Shown: one piece after another, positions 7,291-16,140 of the stretch
Layout: every line of letters begins with the position of its first letter
Numbering within the stretch: position 1 is the stretch's first letter
DNA from: CAZMGT01 sp964565895
GTDB lineage: Bacteria > Armatimonadota > Zipacnadia > UBA1398 > CAZMGT01
Direction of reading: 5' to 3'
Assembly: GCA_964565895.1 (NCBI GenBank)
Contig: CAZMGT010000039.1
Coordinates: 1-36,286 of the forward strand
Length of the DNA stretch: 36,286 nt
Position numbers and translations under genes: made by a program
The notes under the pieces: model-generated
What the model saw: the letters and a program-made list of their open reading frames with translations, nothing else
Databases searched by the model: none
Told to the model about the DNA's origin: nothing

Positions 7291-7761
7291 GTGGCCACCT
7301 GGGACGCGCTAGCAGACGAACAGCGTATCCGCGAGCTAATCCGTATCGCCCGCGAAAACCGCCTCGCCGAGCTGACCGTCGAGGAAAACGGCGTGACGAT
7401 TACCGTACACATAACCCCGCCGGCGCAGCCGGTTGTCGTCACTGCGGGATGCGAGGCCCCGCACGCTGTCGCCGAGCCTCCCCCGCGTGAGCGCGAAGCG
7501 GAACAGGAAGAGGGCACATACGAGGTTAAATCGCCTATGGCCGGCGTATTTTACCGCGCGCCCTCGCCGGAAAGCCCGCCGTTTGTCGAGGTCGGCTCGC
7601 ATGTGGAAGCCGGAGACACGATCGGGCTGGTCGAAGCGATGAAGGTGTTTAACGAGATCAAAGCCGAGGTTGCCGGCGAGGTTATTGCACTTCTCGTCAA
7701 TAACGAAGACGTTGTCTCCGCGGGGCAACCGCTGGTACGAATTCGCCTGGCCAAGCAGTAG
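7291..7761 (+). CDS. accB: Biotin carboxyl carrier protein of acetyl-CoA carboxylase
   Basis: Carries the biotin that shuttles CO2 between biotin carboxylase and carboxyltransferase in the first step of fatty acid synthesis; cytoplasmic. From a GTG at 7291 the product is 156 residues, normal for AccB. The N-terminal part (IRELIRIARENRLAELTVEE) matches the family's opening helix-strand. The middle is a Pro/Glu-rich linker. The C-terminal biotinyl domain contains SPMAGVFYRAPSPESPPF and the biotinylation motif EAMKV, with the modified Lys118 (codon 7642-7644). An upstream in-frame GTG at 7249 abuts the terminator T-run and is an unlikely start. accC is not adjacent. The start codon is the main uncertainty. 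Confidence 0.93.
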   Translation: MATWDALADEQRIRELIRIARENRLAELTVEENGVTITVHITPPAQPVVVTAGCEAPHAVAEPPPREREAEQEEGTYEVKSPMAGVFYRAPSPESPPFVEVGSHVEAGDTIGLVEAMKVFNEIKAEVAGEVIALLVNNEDVVSAGQPLVRIRLAKQ

Positions 7762-7800
7762 CAAGCGCGGCGCCCCAGATTGCGCGAGAGGCTGAAGCAA

Positions 7801-8895
7801 ATGAACGAGCCTCCACAGCGCCCCACGCTGATCGAGCGCTACCGCGAGCTGTTGCCCGTTACCGAAAGCACCCCCGTTGTCTCGCTCTACGAGGGCTTCA
7901 CGCCGCTGCACCGCGCGCACAGGCTGCGCGAGGCCGCCGGGCTTGAGCCTGAGCTGTACCTTAAGCTCGAGGGCGTTAACCCCACGGGGTCGTTTAAGGA
8001 CCGCGGGATGACCGTGGCCGTGTCGCGCGCGGTGGAGGCCGGGGCGCGCGGGGTCATGTGCGCCTCGACGGGCAACACCTCGGCCTCGGCGGCGGCCTAT
8101 GCCGCGCGCGCCGGGCTGTCCTGCGTGGTCGTCGTACCCGAGGCGGCGATCGCCCTGGGGAAGCTGTCGCAGGCGCTCATGCATGGGGCGTTTGTTCTCG
8201 CCGTGGAGGGGTTGTTCGACGACGCCCTGCCCATTGTCTGCGAGATTACGGCCACGGGGCGCTATACGCTGGTAAATTCGCTTAACCCGGACCGCCTAGA
8301 GGGGCAGAAGACGGCGGCGTTTGAGATCTGCGACGAGCTGGGCGACGCGCCGGAGTTTCACGCCATCCCCGTGGGCAATGGAGGAAACATCTCTGCCTAT
8401 TGGATGGGCTATCGGCAATACCACGAGCTGGGGCGAACGAGCCGGCGGCCGCAAATGCTTGGCTTTCAAGCCGAGGGCGCGGCGCCTATCGTCCTTGGCC
8501 ACCCGGTTGCCGAGCCGCAGACCGTGGCCACGGCGATCCGCATCGGCAACCCCGCGAACTGGAAGAAGGTTGAGGCGGCGCTGGAGGAGTCGAACGGTGT
8601 GATCGAGACGGTAACCGACGAGGAGATCCTCGAGGCCTACCGCCTGCTCGCCTCGCTTGAGGGCGTCTTCTGCGAGCCGGCCGGGGCGGCGGGGGTGGCC
8701 GGGGTACTTAAGCTTCAGCGGCGGGGTTTTTTCCGCGGGTTGGGCGGAGCGCGCATCGTGTGCACGATTACCGGCCATGGGCTGAAGGATCCGGACACCG
8801 CGATAGGGACAATCGGCCGGCCGCAGACGGTTCCCGCGACAACCGAGGCCGTGCTTGAGGCGATCGCCAAACACGAGGAGGGAAAAAGGGCGTGA
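7801..8895 (+). CDS. thrC: Threonine synthase
   Basis: Pyridoxal-phosphate enzyme converting O-phospho-L-homoserine to L-threonine, the last step of threonine synthesis. It is 364 residues from the ATG at 7801, with GAGAGG upstream; a TTG at 7780 in frame is the alternative. PTGSFKDRG (61-69) holds the PLP-binding Lys66. CASTGNTSASAAAYAARAG is the substrate phosphate/threonine loop, GNGGNISAYW is the PLP phosphate-binding loop, and SLEGVFCEPAGAAG lies near the C-terminal side of the fold. Length and order fit the short class of threonine synthases (about 350 residues). Its end overlaps purC by four bases (GTGA), which implies translational coupling. Confidence 0.95.
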   Translation: MNEPPQRPTLIERYRELLPVTESTPVVSLYEGFTPLHRAHRLREAAGLEPELYLKLEGVNPTGSFKDRGMTVAVSRAVEAGARGVMCASTGNTSASAAAYAARAGLSCVVVVPEAAIALGKLSQALMHGAFVLAVEGLFDDALPIVCEITATGRYTLVNSLNPDRLEGQKTAAFEICDELGDAPEFHAIPVGNGGNISAYWMGYRQYHELGRTSRRPQMLGFQAEGAAPIVLGHPVAEPQTVATAIRIGNPANWKKVEAALEESNGVIETVTDEEILEAYRLLASLEGVFCEPAGAAGVAGVLKLQRRGFFRGLGGARIVCTITGHGLKDPDTAIGTIGRPQTVPATTEAVLEAIAKHEEGKRA

Positions 8896-9788
8896 GCGAG
8901 GCGCTGCTGAGCATTGAGCTAAAGACGCTCAAGCCCGCGCGGCGGGGCAAGGTGCGCGACATTTTCGACCTCGGCGACACGCTGCTAATCGTGGCCACGG
9001 ACCGCGTGTCGGCGTTCGACGTGGTAATGAACCAGGGGATTCCCGACAAGGGGCGAATTTTGACGGCGCTGTCGAACTTTTGGTTTGCCAAACTAAGCGC
9101 AATCACGCCAAACCACCTTCTCGCCACGGAGCTTTCCGACTTCCCCGTCGCCGTGCGCAACGACCCCAACGCCCACATCCTCGAGGGCCGCGCCGTGCTC
9201 GTGCGCAAAACGGAGGTTGTTCCCATCGAGTGCGTCGCCCGCGGCTACCTCGCGGGCAGCGGGTGGCGCGAGTATAAGCAAACGGGCGCGATTTGCGGCA
9301 TTGCCCTGCCCGCGGGCCTGCGGGAAAGCGAGCGCCTGCCCGAGCCCATCTTTACCCCAGCGACAAAAGCGCAAACGGGCCACGACGAGAACATTACCTT
9401 CGAGCGCGTGGTCGAGCTCGTCGGCGCCGATGTCGCCGGGCACATTAAAGAGACGACGCTTAACCTATACAGCACAGCGCGCGACTATGCCGAGCAGCGC
9501 GGGGTGATTATCGCCGATACGAAGTTCGAGTTCGGGAGCTACGGCGACCAGTTGCTGCTCATTGACGAAGCGCTCACGCCGGACTCGTCGCGCTTTTGGC
9601 CCGCGGCGGAATATGAGCCCGGGCGGCCCCAGCGGAGCTTCGACAAGCAACCCCTGCGCGACTACTTAGACAGCCTGGACTGGAACAAGCAGCCCCCGCC
9701 TCCCGACCTCCCCCAAGAGGTAATCGAAATGATGCGCGCGCGCTATGTTGAAGCGTACGAAAGGATTACCGGCGAGAAGTTCCGCTAG
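8892..9788 (+). CDS. purC: SAICAR synthetase (phosphoribosylaminoimidazole-succinocarboxamide synthase)
   Basis: ATP-dependent ligation of aspartate to CAIR in purine synthesis. It is 298 residues, the longer single-domain form as in yeast ADE1 and many bacteria. Diagnostic motifs are RRGKVRDIFDLGDTLLIVATDR, SAFDVVMNQGIPDKG, VECVARGYLAGSGW-type IECVARGYLAGSG, IFTPATKAQTGHDENI and DTKFEFG followed by LIDEALTPDSSRFWP. The start is a GTG inside the thrC stop, preceded by GGAGGGAAAAAGGGC. No other purine gene is nearby, so its place in the run is positional rather than pathway-based. Confidence 0.96.
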   Translation: MSEALLSIELKTLKPARRGKVRDIFDLGDTLLIVATDRVSAFDVVMNQGIPDKGRILTALSNFWFAKLSAITPNHLLATELSDFPVAVRNDPNAHILEGRAVLVRKTEVVPIECVARGYLAGSGWREYKQTGAICGIALPAGLRESERLPEPIFTPATKAQTGHDENITFERVVELVGADVAGHIKETTLNLYSTARDYAEQRGVIIADTKFEFGSYGDQLLLIDEALTPDSSRFWPAAEYEPGRPQRSFDKQPLRDYLDSLDWNKQPPPPDLPQEVIEMMRARYVEAYERITGEKFR

Positions 9789-9808
9789 CGCGCGGGAGCT
9801 GTTGCGGC

Positions 9809-11242
9809 GTGCGCCTTGTCGAAAAAGTGCGCCAGACAATTCGCCGATACGGCTTGCTTGCCCGCGGCGAAAGGGTCCTCGTCGCGGTTTCCGGCGGGCC
9901 GGATTCCGTCTCCCTTCTCCGCGCGCTGTGCGCGCTTGCCCCGGAGCTTGGCGTATCTTTATGCGCTGCGCACTTTAACCACAAGCTGCGCGGCGAGGAA
10001 AGCGACGAGGACGCCCGGTTTGTCGCCCGCCTGTGCGCCGAGCTTGGCGTTGCCCTGCGCCTGGGGGAGTGGACGGAGCGAGAGAACGCCCGCGGCTCGC
10101 TCGAGGCCGCGGCGCGCGAGGCGCGCTATCGCTTCTTGGAGAAGGCGCGCAGCGAATTTTCCGCCCGGCGCATCGCCCTGGGGCACACCGCCGACGACCA
10201 AGCGGAGACCCTGCTGTTAAACCTTCTCCGCGGAGCGGGGACGAGGGGCCTGGCGGCCATGGCCCCGGCAGGCCCCGGGCCGCTGATCCGCCCCCTCCTG
10301 CGCTGCACGCGCGCCGAGGTGCTGGAATACCTCGAGCAGCTCGGCCAGCCGTTTCGCAGCGACCGCTCGAACGAAGACCGCAGGTTTTTGCGCAACCGCA
10401 TTCGCCTGGAGCTGCTCCCGCTGCTCGAGCGCGACTATGCCCCCGGGGTGCGCGAGGTGCTTGCGCGCACGGCGGAGCTTCTGCGCGGCGATGCGGAGGT
10501 TCTCGCCGAAGCGGGGCGCGATTTTTTCCAGCAGGCGAGGATCGCCTCCGCCGAGCGCGAAGGCGAAATTGTGGTTAACCGCGAGCGCCTGCGCCGTCTT
10601 CCTGTAGGTGCGGCGCGGCTTGTGGTGCGCGAAGCATGTCGCGCGGCCGCGGGATCGCTTGCCGATCTCGCGGCAAGTCACGTGGAGTCGGTGCTCGCGC
10701 TGGCCGGGGACGAGGGCGGCCGGGGGAGCGTGTGGCTTCCCGCGGGGGTGCTTGTGCGTGCCGGGCGCGAGGGCCTGGTCTTCTCGCGCTGCCCCGACCC
10801 GCCGGGCGAGGCCGAGGCGCTGGGCGCGCCCTTGCCCGCGGTAGAGCTCGCCGTGCCCGGGGTAACTGAACTCCCCGCGGGTCGCGGGCGATTAACTGTG
10901 CGGCGGGCCTCGGCGGAAGAGGCGCGCGCCGCGTTGCCGCGTGCTTCGCCCAGCGAGGCCTGGCTCGACGAGGCAAAGCTGCGCCTGCCCCTCATCGCGC
11001 GAGGGTGGGTGCACGGCGACAGGATGCGCCCCCTGGGGATGGGGGGCCGCCGGAAGAAACTGAAAAAGCTGTTTCAAGAGGCCGGCCTGGGCCCCGCGGA
11101 GCGCGCCCGCGCGGTTGTCGTTGCCGACGCCGCGGGCGAGATTTTGTGGGTCGCAGGCGTTAGAGTTAGTGAGGCGGCACGCGTAGACGAGAACACAAAA
11201 GCGGTGTTACATCTAATACTAGAAGGGGAAAACAGGCGTTAG
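9809..11242 (+). CDS. tilS: tRNA(Ile)-lysidine synthetase
   Basis: Modifies C34 of the CAU anticodon of tRNA-Ile2 to lysidine so that it reads AUA. It is 477 residues from a GTG at 9809. The N-terminal PP-loop ATPase domain has SGGPDS (28-33), AAHFNHKLRGEESDED, GHTADDQAETLLLNLLRGAG and RPLL. A linker helical domain follows, and the C-terminal TilS domain (about 370-470) contains the typical RGWVHGDRMRPLGM and KKLKKLFQEA. All expected domains are present. It is followed by ftsH after 33 bases, the widespread tilS-ftsH arrangement (normally with hpt between, absent here). Confidence 0.96.
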   Translation: MRLVEKVRQTIRRYGLLARGERVLVAVSGGPDSVSLLRALCALAPELGVSLCAAHFNHKLRGEESDEDARFVARLCAELGVALRLGEWTERENARGSLEAAAREARYRFLEKARSEFSARRIALGHTADDQAETLLLNLLRGAGTRGLAAMAPAGPGPLIRPLLRCTRAEVLEYLEQLGQPFRSDRSNEDRRFLRNRIRLELLPLLERDYAPGVREVLARTAELLRGDAEVLAEAGRDFFQQARIASAEREGEIVVNRERLRRLPVGAARLVVREACRAAAGSLADLAASHVESVLALAGDEGGRGSVWLPAGVLVRAGREGLVFSRCPDPPGEAEALGAPLPAVELAVPGVTELPAGRGRLTVRRASAEEARAALPRASPSEAWLDEAKLRLPLIARGWVHGDRMRPLGMGGRRKKLKKLFQEAGLGPAERARAVVVADAAGEILWVAGVRVSEAARVDENTKAVLHLILEGENRR

Positions 11243-11275
11243 CGAGCGAGGAGGAGCAGGGCTTAGGGATCGCCG

Positions 11276-13228
11276 GTGAGAGGAAAGGGAGCGCAGTTGA
11301 ACTCGCGGTGGATACTTCCGCTTCTGCTCGTGGCCCTGGGGATTTTCATTTTCCTCAGGCCGCAAAGCTACGAGCAGCCGGAGAAGATCTCTTACTCCGA
11401 ATTCATGGCGAAGTACAAAACCCCGGGCAGCCTAGCCAAGGTAACCATTAACCTGGTCAAAATGGAGGCCCGGGCAACCTCGGCCAAGGACCCGGACGTA
11501 AAGTACAAGGTCCAGCTCCCCAACGATCCCGAGCTGCCCGAAAAGCTCATTGCGCTTAACCCGGGGGTAGACGTGGAGCTCGAGCGGCCGCGGTTTAGCG
11601 AGGGCTGGATGCAGCTTTTGGGGTCGATCGTCATCCCCCTCATGTTCTTCCTGTTCATCTATGTAATGCTCATCCGTCAGATGCAGGCGGGCAGCGGCCA
11701 GGCGCTGTCGTTCGGGCGCAGCCGGCACAAGCGGTTTACGAACACGTTTGAGCGGGTGACGTTCGACGACGTCGCCGGCGTGGACGAGGCGAAGGAGGAG
11801 CTGGCCGAGGTCGTCGAGTTTTTAAAGGAGCCGGAGAAGTTCCGCGCCTTGGGCGCGCGCATTCCCCGCGGTGTCCTGCTTACCGGCGCCCCGGGCACGG
11901 GCAAGACCCTCCTCGCCCGGGCGATCGCCGGCGAGGCCAACGTCCCGTTCCTCTATATCAGCGGCGCGGACTTCGTCGAGATGTTCGTCGGCGTGGGCGC
12001 CTCGCGCGTGCGCGACCTGTTCGACCAGGCCAAGCACCACGAGCGGTGCATTGTGTTTATCGACGAGATCGACGCCGTCGGTCGGCAGCGGGGCAGCGGC
12101 CTGGGCGGCGGCCACGACGAGCGCGAGCAAACGCTCAACCAGTTGCTCGTGGAGATGGACGGGTTCGACAAGGACTCCGGGGTAATCGTCCTCGCGGCGA
12201 CCAACCGCCCGGACGTTCTCGACCCCGCGCTGCTCCGCCCGGGGCGGTTCGACCGGCGCATCGTCGTGGACATCCCCGACCTCAAGGGGCGCGAGGAGAT
12301 CTTTAAGCTATACATCAAAGAGCGGCCCATCGCCGACGACGTCACCGTGGAGGCGCTCGCCAAGCGCACGGTGGGGTTTACCGGCGCGGATATCGAGATC
12401 CTCGTCAACGAGGCGGCGATCCTCGCTGCGCGGCGCGGGAAAAAGGTCATCGAGATGGTCGACTTCGAGGACGCCACGGACCGCGTACAGGTGGGGCTGG
12501 AACGGCGCAGCCGCGTGCTCAGCCAGGAGGAGCGCTATGCGCTGGCCTGCCACGAAAGCGGGCACGCCCTCGTCGGGCTGATGATTCCCGAGGCCGACCC
12601 CATCCACAAGGTGTCCACCGCCTCGCGGGGCCAGGCGCTGGGGTTTACCCTGCAGGTTCCGGAGGAGGACCGCCAGCTATTTTCGCGCTCGCAGCTGCTC
12701 GCGAAAATTACCGCTACGTTGGGCGGCCGCGCGGCCGAGGAGCTATGCCTGGGCGACGTCTACACCGGCTCGATGAACGACCTGGAGCAGGTCTCGAAAA
12801 TGGCCCGCGCGATGGTGTGTAACTTCGGGATGAGCGAGAAGATGGGCCTCGTGTCCATCGGCAACGCCGACCGCCAGGTGTTCATCGGCCGCGACCTCAT
12901 CGAGGAGCGCCACGTCAGCGACGAGACGGCGAAGATTATCGACGACGAGATCCGGCGCATCGTGCGCGAGTGCTACGACCGCGCGCTGCAAATTCTCTCC
13001 CAGCATCGCGCCGCGCTGGACAAGATCATCGAGGTGCTCATGGAGAAAGAGACGATTACCGGCGACGAGCTGAAACAAATCGTCATCGAGGTAGAAGGGC
13101 CAGACGCCATCCCGCCCAAGAAGCTCGCCGCCGAGATCCCTTCGCGCAAAAGCAACGAGGGCGATGGGCCGGCGACACTTGAGCGCGCGGAGGAGGGCTC
13201 GCCGGCCTCGGCGCAAGAAAAAGAGTGA
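11276..13228 (+). CDS. ftsH: ATP-dependent zinc metalloprotease FtsH
   Basis: Membrane-anchored hexameric AAA+ protease that degrades membrane and some cytosolic proteins. The product is 650 residues from GTG 11276; a TTG at 11297 with GGGAG six bases upstream (giving LNSRWIL) may be the real start. TM1 is about 12-27 and TM2 about 115-133, with a periplasmic domain between. The AAA module has Walker A GAPGTGKT (204-211), Walker B CIVFIDEIDA (257-266) and the second region of homology ATNRPDVLDPALLRPGRFDR. The protease zinc site is HESGH (425-429). The C-terminus ends in a disordered charged tail. All active residues are present. A terminator follows. Confidence 0.97.
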   Translation: MRGKGAQLNSRWILPLLLVALGIFIFLRPQSYEQPEKISYSEFMAKYKTPGSLAKVTINLVKMEARATSAKDPDVKYKVQLPNDPELPEKLIALNPGVDVELERPRFSEGWMQLLGSIVIPLMFFLFIYVMLIRQMQAGSGQALSFGRSRHKRFTNTFERVTFDDVAGVDEAKEELAEVVEFLKEPEKFRALGARIPRGVLLTGAPGTGKTLLARAIAGEANVPFLYISGADFVEMFVGVGASRVRDLFDQAKHHERCIVFIDEIDAVGRQRGSGLGGGHDEREQTLNQLLVEMDGFDKDSGVIVLAATNRPDVLDPALLRPGRFDRRIVVDIPDLKGREEIFKLYIKERPIADDVTVEALAKRTVGFTGADIEILVNEAAILAARRGKKVIEMVDFEDATDRVQVGLERRSRVLSQEERYALACHESGHALVGLMIPEADPIHKVSTASRGQALGFTLQVPEEDRQLFSRSQLLAKITATLGGRAAEELCLGDVYTGSMNDLEQVSKMARAMVCNFGMSEKMGLVSIGNADRQVFIGRDLIEERHVSDETAKIIDDEIRRIVRECYDRALQILSQHRAALDKIIEVLMEKETITGDELKQIVIEVEGPDAIPPKKLAAEIPSRKSNEGDGPATLERAEEGSPASAQEKE

Positions 13229-13239
13229 CATCCCGCCCA

Positions 13240-13278
13240 ACCGGCTGCTCAGCGGGGCCGTGCGGCCGGTGTTTTTTT
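13240..13278 (+). terminator. Intrinsic terminator after ftsH
   Basis: ACCGGC (13240-13245) pairs with GCCGGT (13265-13270), with an internal GGCC-GTGC-GGCC alternative hairpin, and is followed directly by G and seven Ts (13272-13278). It lies 11 bases after the ftsH stop and separates ftsH from fhs. Confidence 0.78.
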
Positions 13279-13347
13279 GTACCCCGCGGCCCCGCGTGAA
13301 CGCGCGCCCCGCGTAGTCGGTTGTTCTCCAACGAAAGAGTGACCAAC

Positions 13348-15018
13348 ATGCGCAGCAACATTGAGATCGCGCAGAGCGCGAACCTGCGCCCGATCGTTGA
13401 GGTAGCCGCGGAGCTGGGCCTGGCCGAGGACGAGCTGGAGCTCTTCGGCAAATATAAGGCCAAGGTAACCTGGGCGGCGATCGAGCGCGCGCGGGCGAGC
13501 GAGCGGGGGAAGCTCATCCTCGTTACAGGCATGACGCCCACGCCGCGCGGCGAGGGCAAGACAACGCTAACGGTGGGCCTGGGGCAGGCGTTCTGGCGGC
13601 TGGGCAGGCGCGCGGTGGTCTGTGTGCGCGAACCATCGCTTGGGCCGTGTTTTGGGATAAAAGGCGGCGGCTGCGGCGGCGGTCTGGCTCAGGTCGTCCC
13701 CATGGCCGATATTAACCTGCACTTCACCGGCGACATGCACGCCATCGCCGCGGCGCACAACCTCCTCGCCGCCATGCTCGACGCCCACATCCACTGGGGC
13801 AATGAGCTCGGGCTCGATGTGCGCAGAATTATCTGGCCGCGCGTGCTAGACATGTGCGACCGCCCCCTGCGCGAGGTGGTCATCGGCCTGGGCGGGCCGA
13901 GCAATGGCGTGCCACGGCAAAGCTCGTTTCAGATAACCGCAGCCTCGGAGGTCATGGCCATCCTCTCGCTCGCCCGCGGGCTGGAGGACCTAAAGCAGCG
14001 CCTAGGGCGGATTGTCGTGGGGTTTACGACAGGCGGCCGGCCCGTCCGCGCGGCCGACCTGCGCGCGACAGGGGCTATGGCCCTGCTCCTTTACGATGCC
14101 CTTCGCCCAAACCTCGTGCAGACGCTCGAGGGAACGCCGGCGTTCGTGCACGGCGGCCCGTTTGGGAACATCGCCCACGGGTGCAGCTCGGTGCTCGCCA
14201 CGGAGCTGGCCCTTGGCCTGGGCGAGTTTTGCGTTACCGAGGCGGGGTTTGGCTCGGACCTTGGCGCGGAGAAATTCTTCAACATTAAATGCCGCCAGGC
14301 GGGGCTTACGCCGCACGCCTGCGTTGTCGTGGCCAGCGTGCGCGCGCTGCGCCGGGCGGGCGGCGCGCCGGCGGAAGAGCTCGACAAGCCCGACGTTGAA
14401 GCGGTTAGCCGAGGGACGGAGAACCTTCTTGCGCACGTGGAGAACGTTAAGCAGTTCGGCGTCCCCGTCGTCGTAGCGCTCAACCGCTTCGCTTGGGATA
14501 CGGAGGAGGAGCTGGCTGCGGCGCGCGCGGCCGTGGAGGGCTGCGCGACGCAGTGCATCGTAGCCGATCCCTACGGCCGGGGCGGCGAAGGCGTGCTGGA
14601 GCTCGCCGAAGCGGTGGCCGCGCTGGCCGAAAACGACGGCTCGGCGTTTCGCCTGCTTTACCCGGACGAGATGCCGCTTGCGGAGAAGATCCGGACCATT
14701 GCCCGGCGGGTATACGGGGCGGAGGGAGTGGAGTTCTCCCCGCGGGCGCGGGGGCAACTGGCCCAGCTTGAGGACCACGGATTGGGCGAGCTGCAGGTGT
14801 GTATGGCCAAAACGCAGTTTTCGCTCTCCGACGACAAGCGCCTCCTGGGCCGCCCGCGGGGCTTTCGGATAACAGTGCGCGAGGTTTATCCCAGCGCGGG
14901 GGCTGGTTTTGTCGTTGCGCTAACAGGGGAGATCATGACCATGCCCGGCCTGGGGCGCACGCCTGCGGCGATAGGCATGGACATAGAGCAGGGGGGCAAG
15001 ATTACCGGGCTGTTCTAA
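13348..15018 (+). CDS. fhs: Formate--tetrahydrofolate ligase
   Basis: Makes 10-formyl-THF from formate, THF and ATP, feeding one-carbon metabolism. It is 556 residues from the ATG at 13348, the family's usual length. The P-loop is TPTPRGEGKTT (63-73). Other conserved blocks are VREPSLGPCFGIKGG, INLHFTGDMHAI, GGPFGNIAHGCSS, TEAGFGSDLGAEKFFNIKCR and a C-terminal TGEIMTMPGL. No other Wood-Ljungdahl or glycine-cleavage gene is in view, so a folate-balancing role is as likely as an acetogenic one. The ribosome binding site is weak (GAAAGAGTG). A terminator separates it from ftsH, so it probably has its own promoter, although none is clear. Confidence 0.97.
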   Translation: MRSNIEIAQSANLRPIVEVAAELGLAEDELELFGKYKAKVTWAAIERARASERGKLILVTGMTPTPRGEGKTTLTVGLGQAFWRLGRRAVVCVREPSLGPCFGIKGGGCGGGLAQVVPMADINLHFTGDMHAIAAAHNLLAAMLDAHIHWGNELGLDVRRIIWPRVLDMCDRPLREVVIGLGGPSNGVPRQSSFQITAASEVMAILSLARGLEDLKQRLGRIVVGFTTGGRPVRAADLRATGAMALLLYDALRPNLVQTLEGTPAFVHGGPFGNIAHGCSSVLATELALGLGEFCVTEAGFGSDLGAEKFFNIKCRQAGLTPHACVVVASVRALRRAGGAPAEELDKPDVEAVSRGTENLLAHVENVKQFGVPVVVALNRFAWDTEEELAAARAAVEGCATQCIVADPYGRGGEGVLELAEAVAALAENDGSAFRLLYPDEMPLAEKIRTIARRVYGAEGVEFSPRARGQLAQLEDHGLGELQVCMAKTQFSLSDDKRLLGRPRGFRITVREVYPSAGAGFVVALTGEIMTMPGLGRTPAAIGMDIEQGGKITGLF

Positions 15019-16140
15019 AAACAACGCGCAGGAGATTTCCTTCGCGCTTGAGAACAAACGGTTAACGCCGGCCAGGGCTAGGGGCAACGATCTGGGCTAG
15101 CAGAGTACGGTGGCGCTTGGCGATTTGTGCTACGATTTCTTGGGATATGGCACCAACCCAGCGCCGTAGACGTTGCCGCAAAGGCCGAGCAGCTTGCTGT
15201 ACTGTTAACGAAGTAAAAGCGGATACTCGACTTGTGGCGGCGCTTAACGAGCCAACCGACCTCGCCCCGCACTGTTGGCGGCAGTAACGTACCTTCGCGG
15301 CATTCCAGCGCAGGATCCCGCAGACACACCAAACGCTATGCGCGGCGCAGCGGCGGAAGTTAACCCCGCACAAAGGCGCGGCGGCCAACTGCTCGCAGAG
15401 CTGTTGTCGGAGCTGAGCGCCCACGGCGGAGGAGTCGGGCGGATACATGTCTCCCTTTGCCGGTCACCGCGATGGTCTGGCCCCTCCTGGCGGTAAGGCT
15501 GATTGCCTGCGGGGAGAGGGGAATGCTCCACGAGGCAATTGCCGTGTGGCAGTGATAATTGCGCTGAGCGCGCACGAGCCGAGGCACCGCTTTGCCCTAG
15601 GGCGGCTGTTTCGGCGAACGGGACGTGGGGCAAAGCACGGTCGCACGTTGTTTGGGCGTTTGAGCTTGCCCAACGCAGCGAGCTCAGTGAGCTAGCGCGA
15701 GAAGAGATGCGGGCTATCGTTGGTGCGCAGAGCCGTGGGCGGCAATGGTGGCCACAGCAGACGGTTAGGGTTCGGGCGAATGTCGCGCTCGAGGGGAAGA
15801 TCACAAGGCAGGGGTAAGGGTTGACGATTTGCGAGGGAGAGAACGCTCTTCTTGTCGAGCCCGAAGCAGGCCAGCTTCCCGCGCGGCTTGCATGGCACGG
15901 TCGCACCGTCCGCCGTAAAGTAGGTGGTCCGCGCCTCCGGAACTTTCGTGCGCGCTAAGTTGTTTTGCGTTCTGTGTCATCTGTGGGGCAGCGATAACGT
16001 CTAGCACGGAATCCTCGGCAAGCGACCACCAACCAAAACGTTGCTCGGCTCGGGCGTGGCCCAGCGGGGAAAGGAGGTCGAGAAGACGCCGCGCGCCGCA
16101 ATGCGCTGAGTCGCTGTCGGCAGCCGGTTTTGCTGTGCCT
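15019..16140. other. 1.1-kb gap without a convincing intact gene
   Basis: Short open frames occur on both strands, but none has a good ribosome binding site, a recognisable motif or steady GC-rich third positions. By eye the DNA is less GC-rich than its flanks, and stops recur in all frames of the first 300 bases. A 43-codon minus-strand stretch at 15830-15958 does look like old coding sequence. No tRNA, rRNA, insertion-sequence ends or direct repeats were recognised. An AAGGAGGT at 16071-16078 is followed only by ATG-CGC-TGA at 16101. The gap probably holds decayed genes plus the leader of the downstream kinase. Confidence 0.6.
15830..15958 (-). pseudogene. Possible coding remnant, family unknown
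   Basis: The minus-strand frame bounded by TGA (15977-15979) and TAG (15692-15694) contains about 43 codons with roughly 80 percent G/C in third position, like the real genes here. Past 15830 the bias fades. The peptide includes TTYFTADGATVPCKPRGK and LACFGLDKKSVLSLA, which reads like folded protein, but it has no ATG and no recognised family. It could be a piece of a gene broken by frameshift, or chance. Confidence 0.25.

Noticed and set aside
14002..14778. 258-codon minus-strand frame inside fhs
   Set aside because: Shadow of a highly conserved enzyme gene.
15147..15287. 46-codon plus-strand frame starting ATG-GCA-CCA, basic N-terminus
   Set aside because: No ribosome binding site or promoter, mixed third-position composition; likely chance.
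15062..15448. 128-codon minus-strand frame in the gap after fhs
   Set aside because: No RBS, no recognised motif and irregular composition; not annotated as a gene.
15503..15817. 104-codon plus-strand frame that continues after an in-frame TAA to 15954
   Set aside because: Third-position GC is low (about 60 percent in the continuation), and the opposing strand looks more coding-like there.
16071..16109. Perfect AAGGAGGT followed by ATG-CGC-TGA
   Set aside because: Spacing of 22 bases is too long and the frame is two codons; too far from the kinase start to be its RBS.
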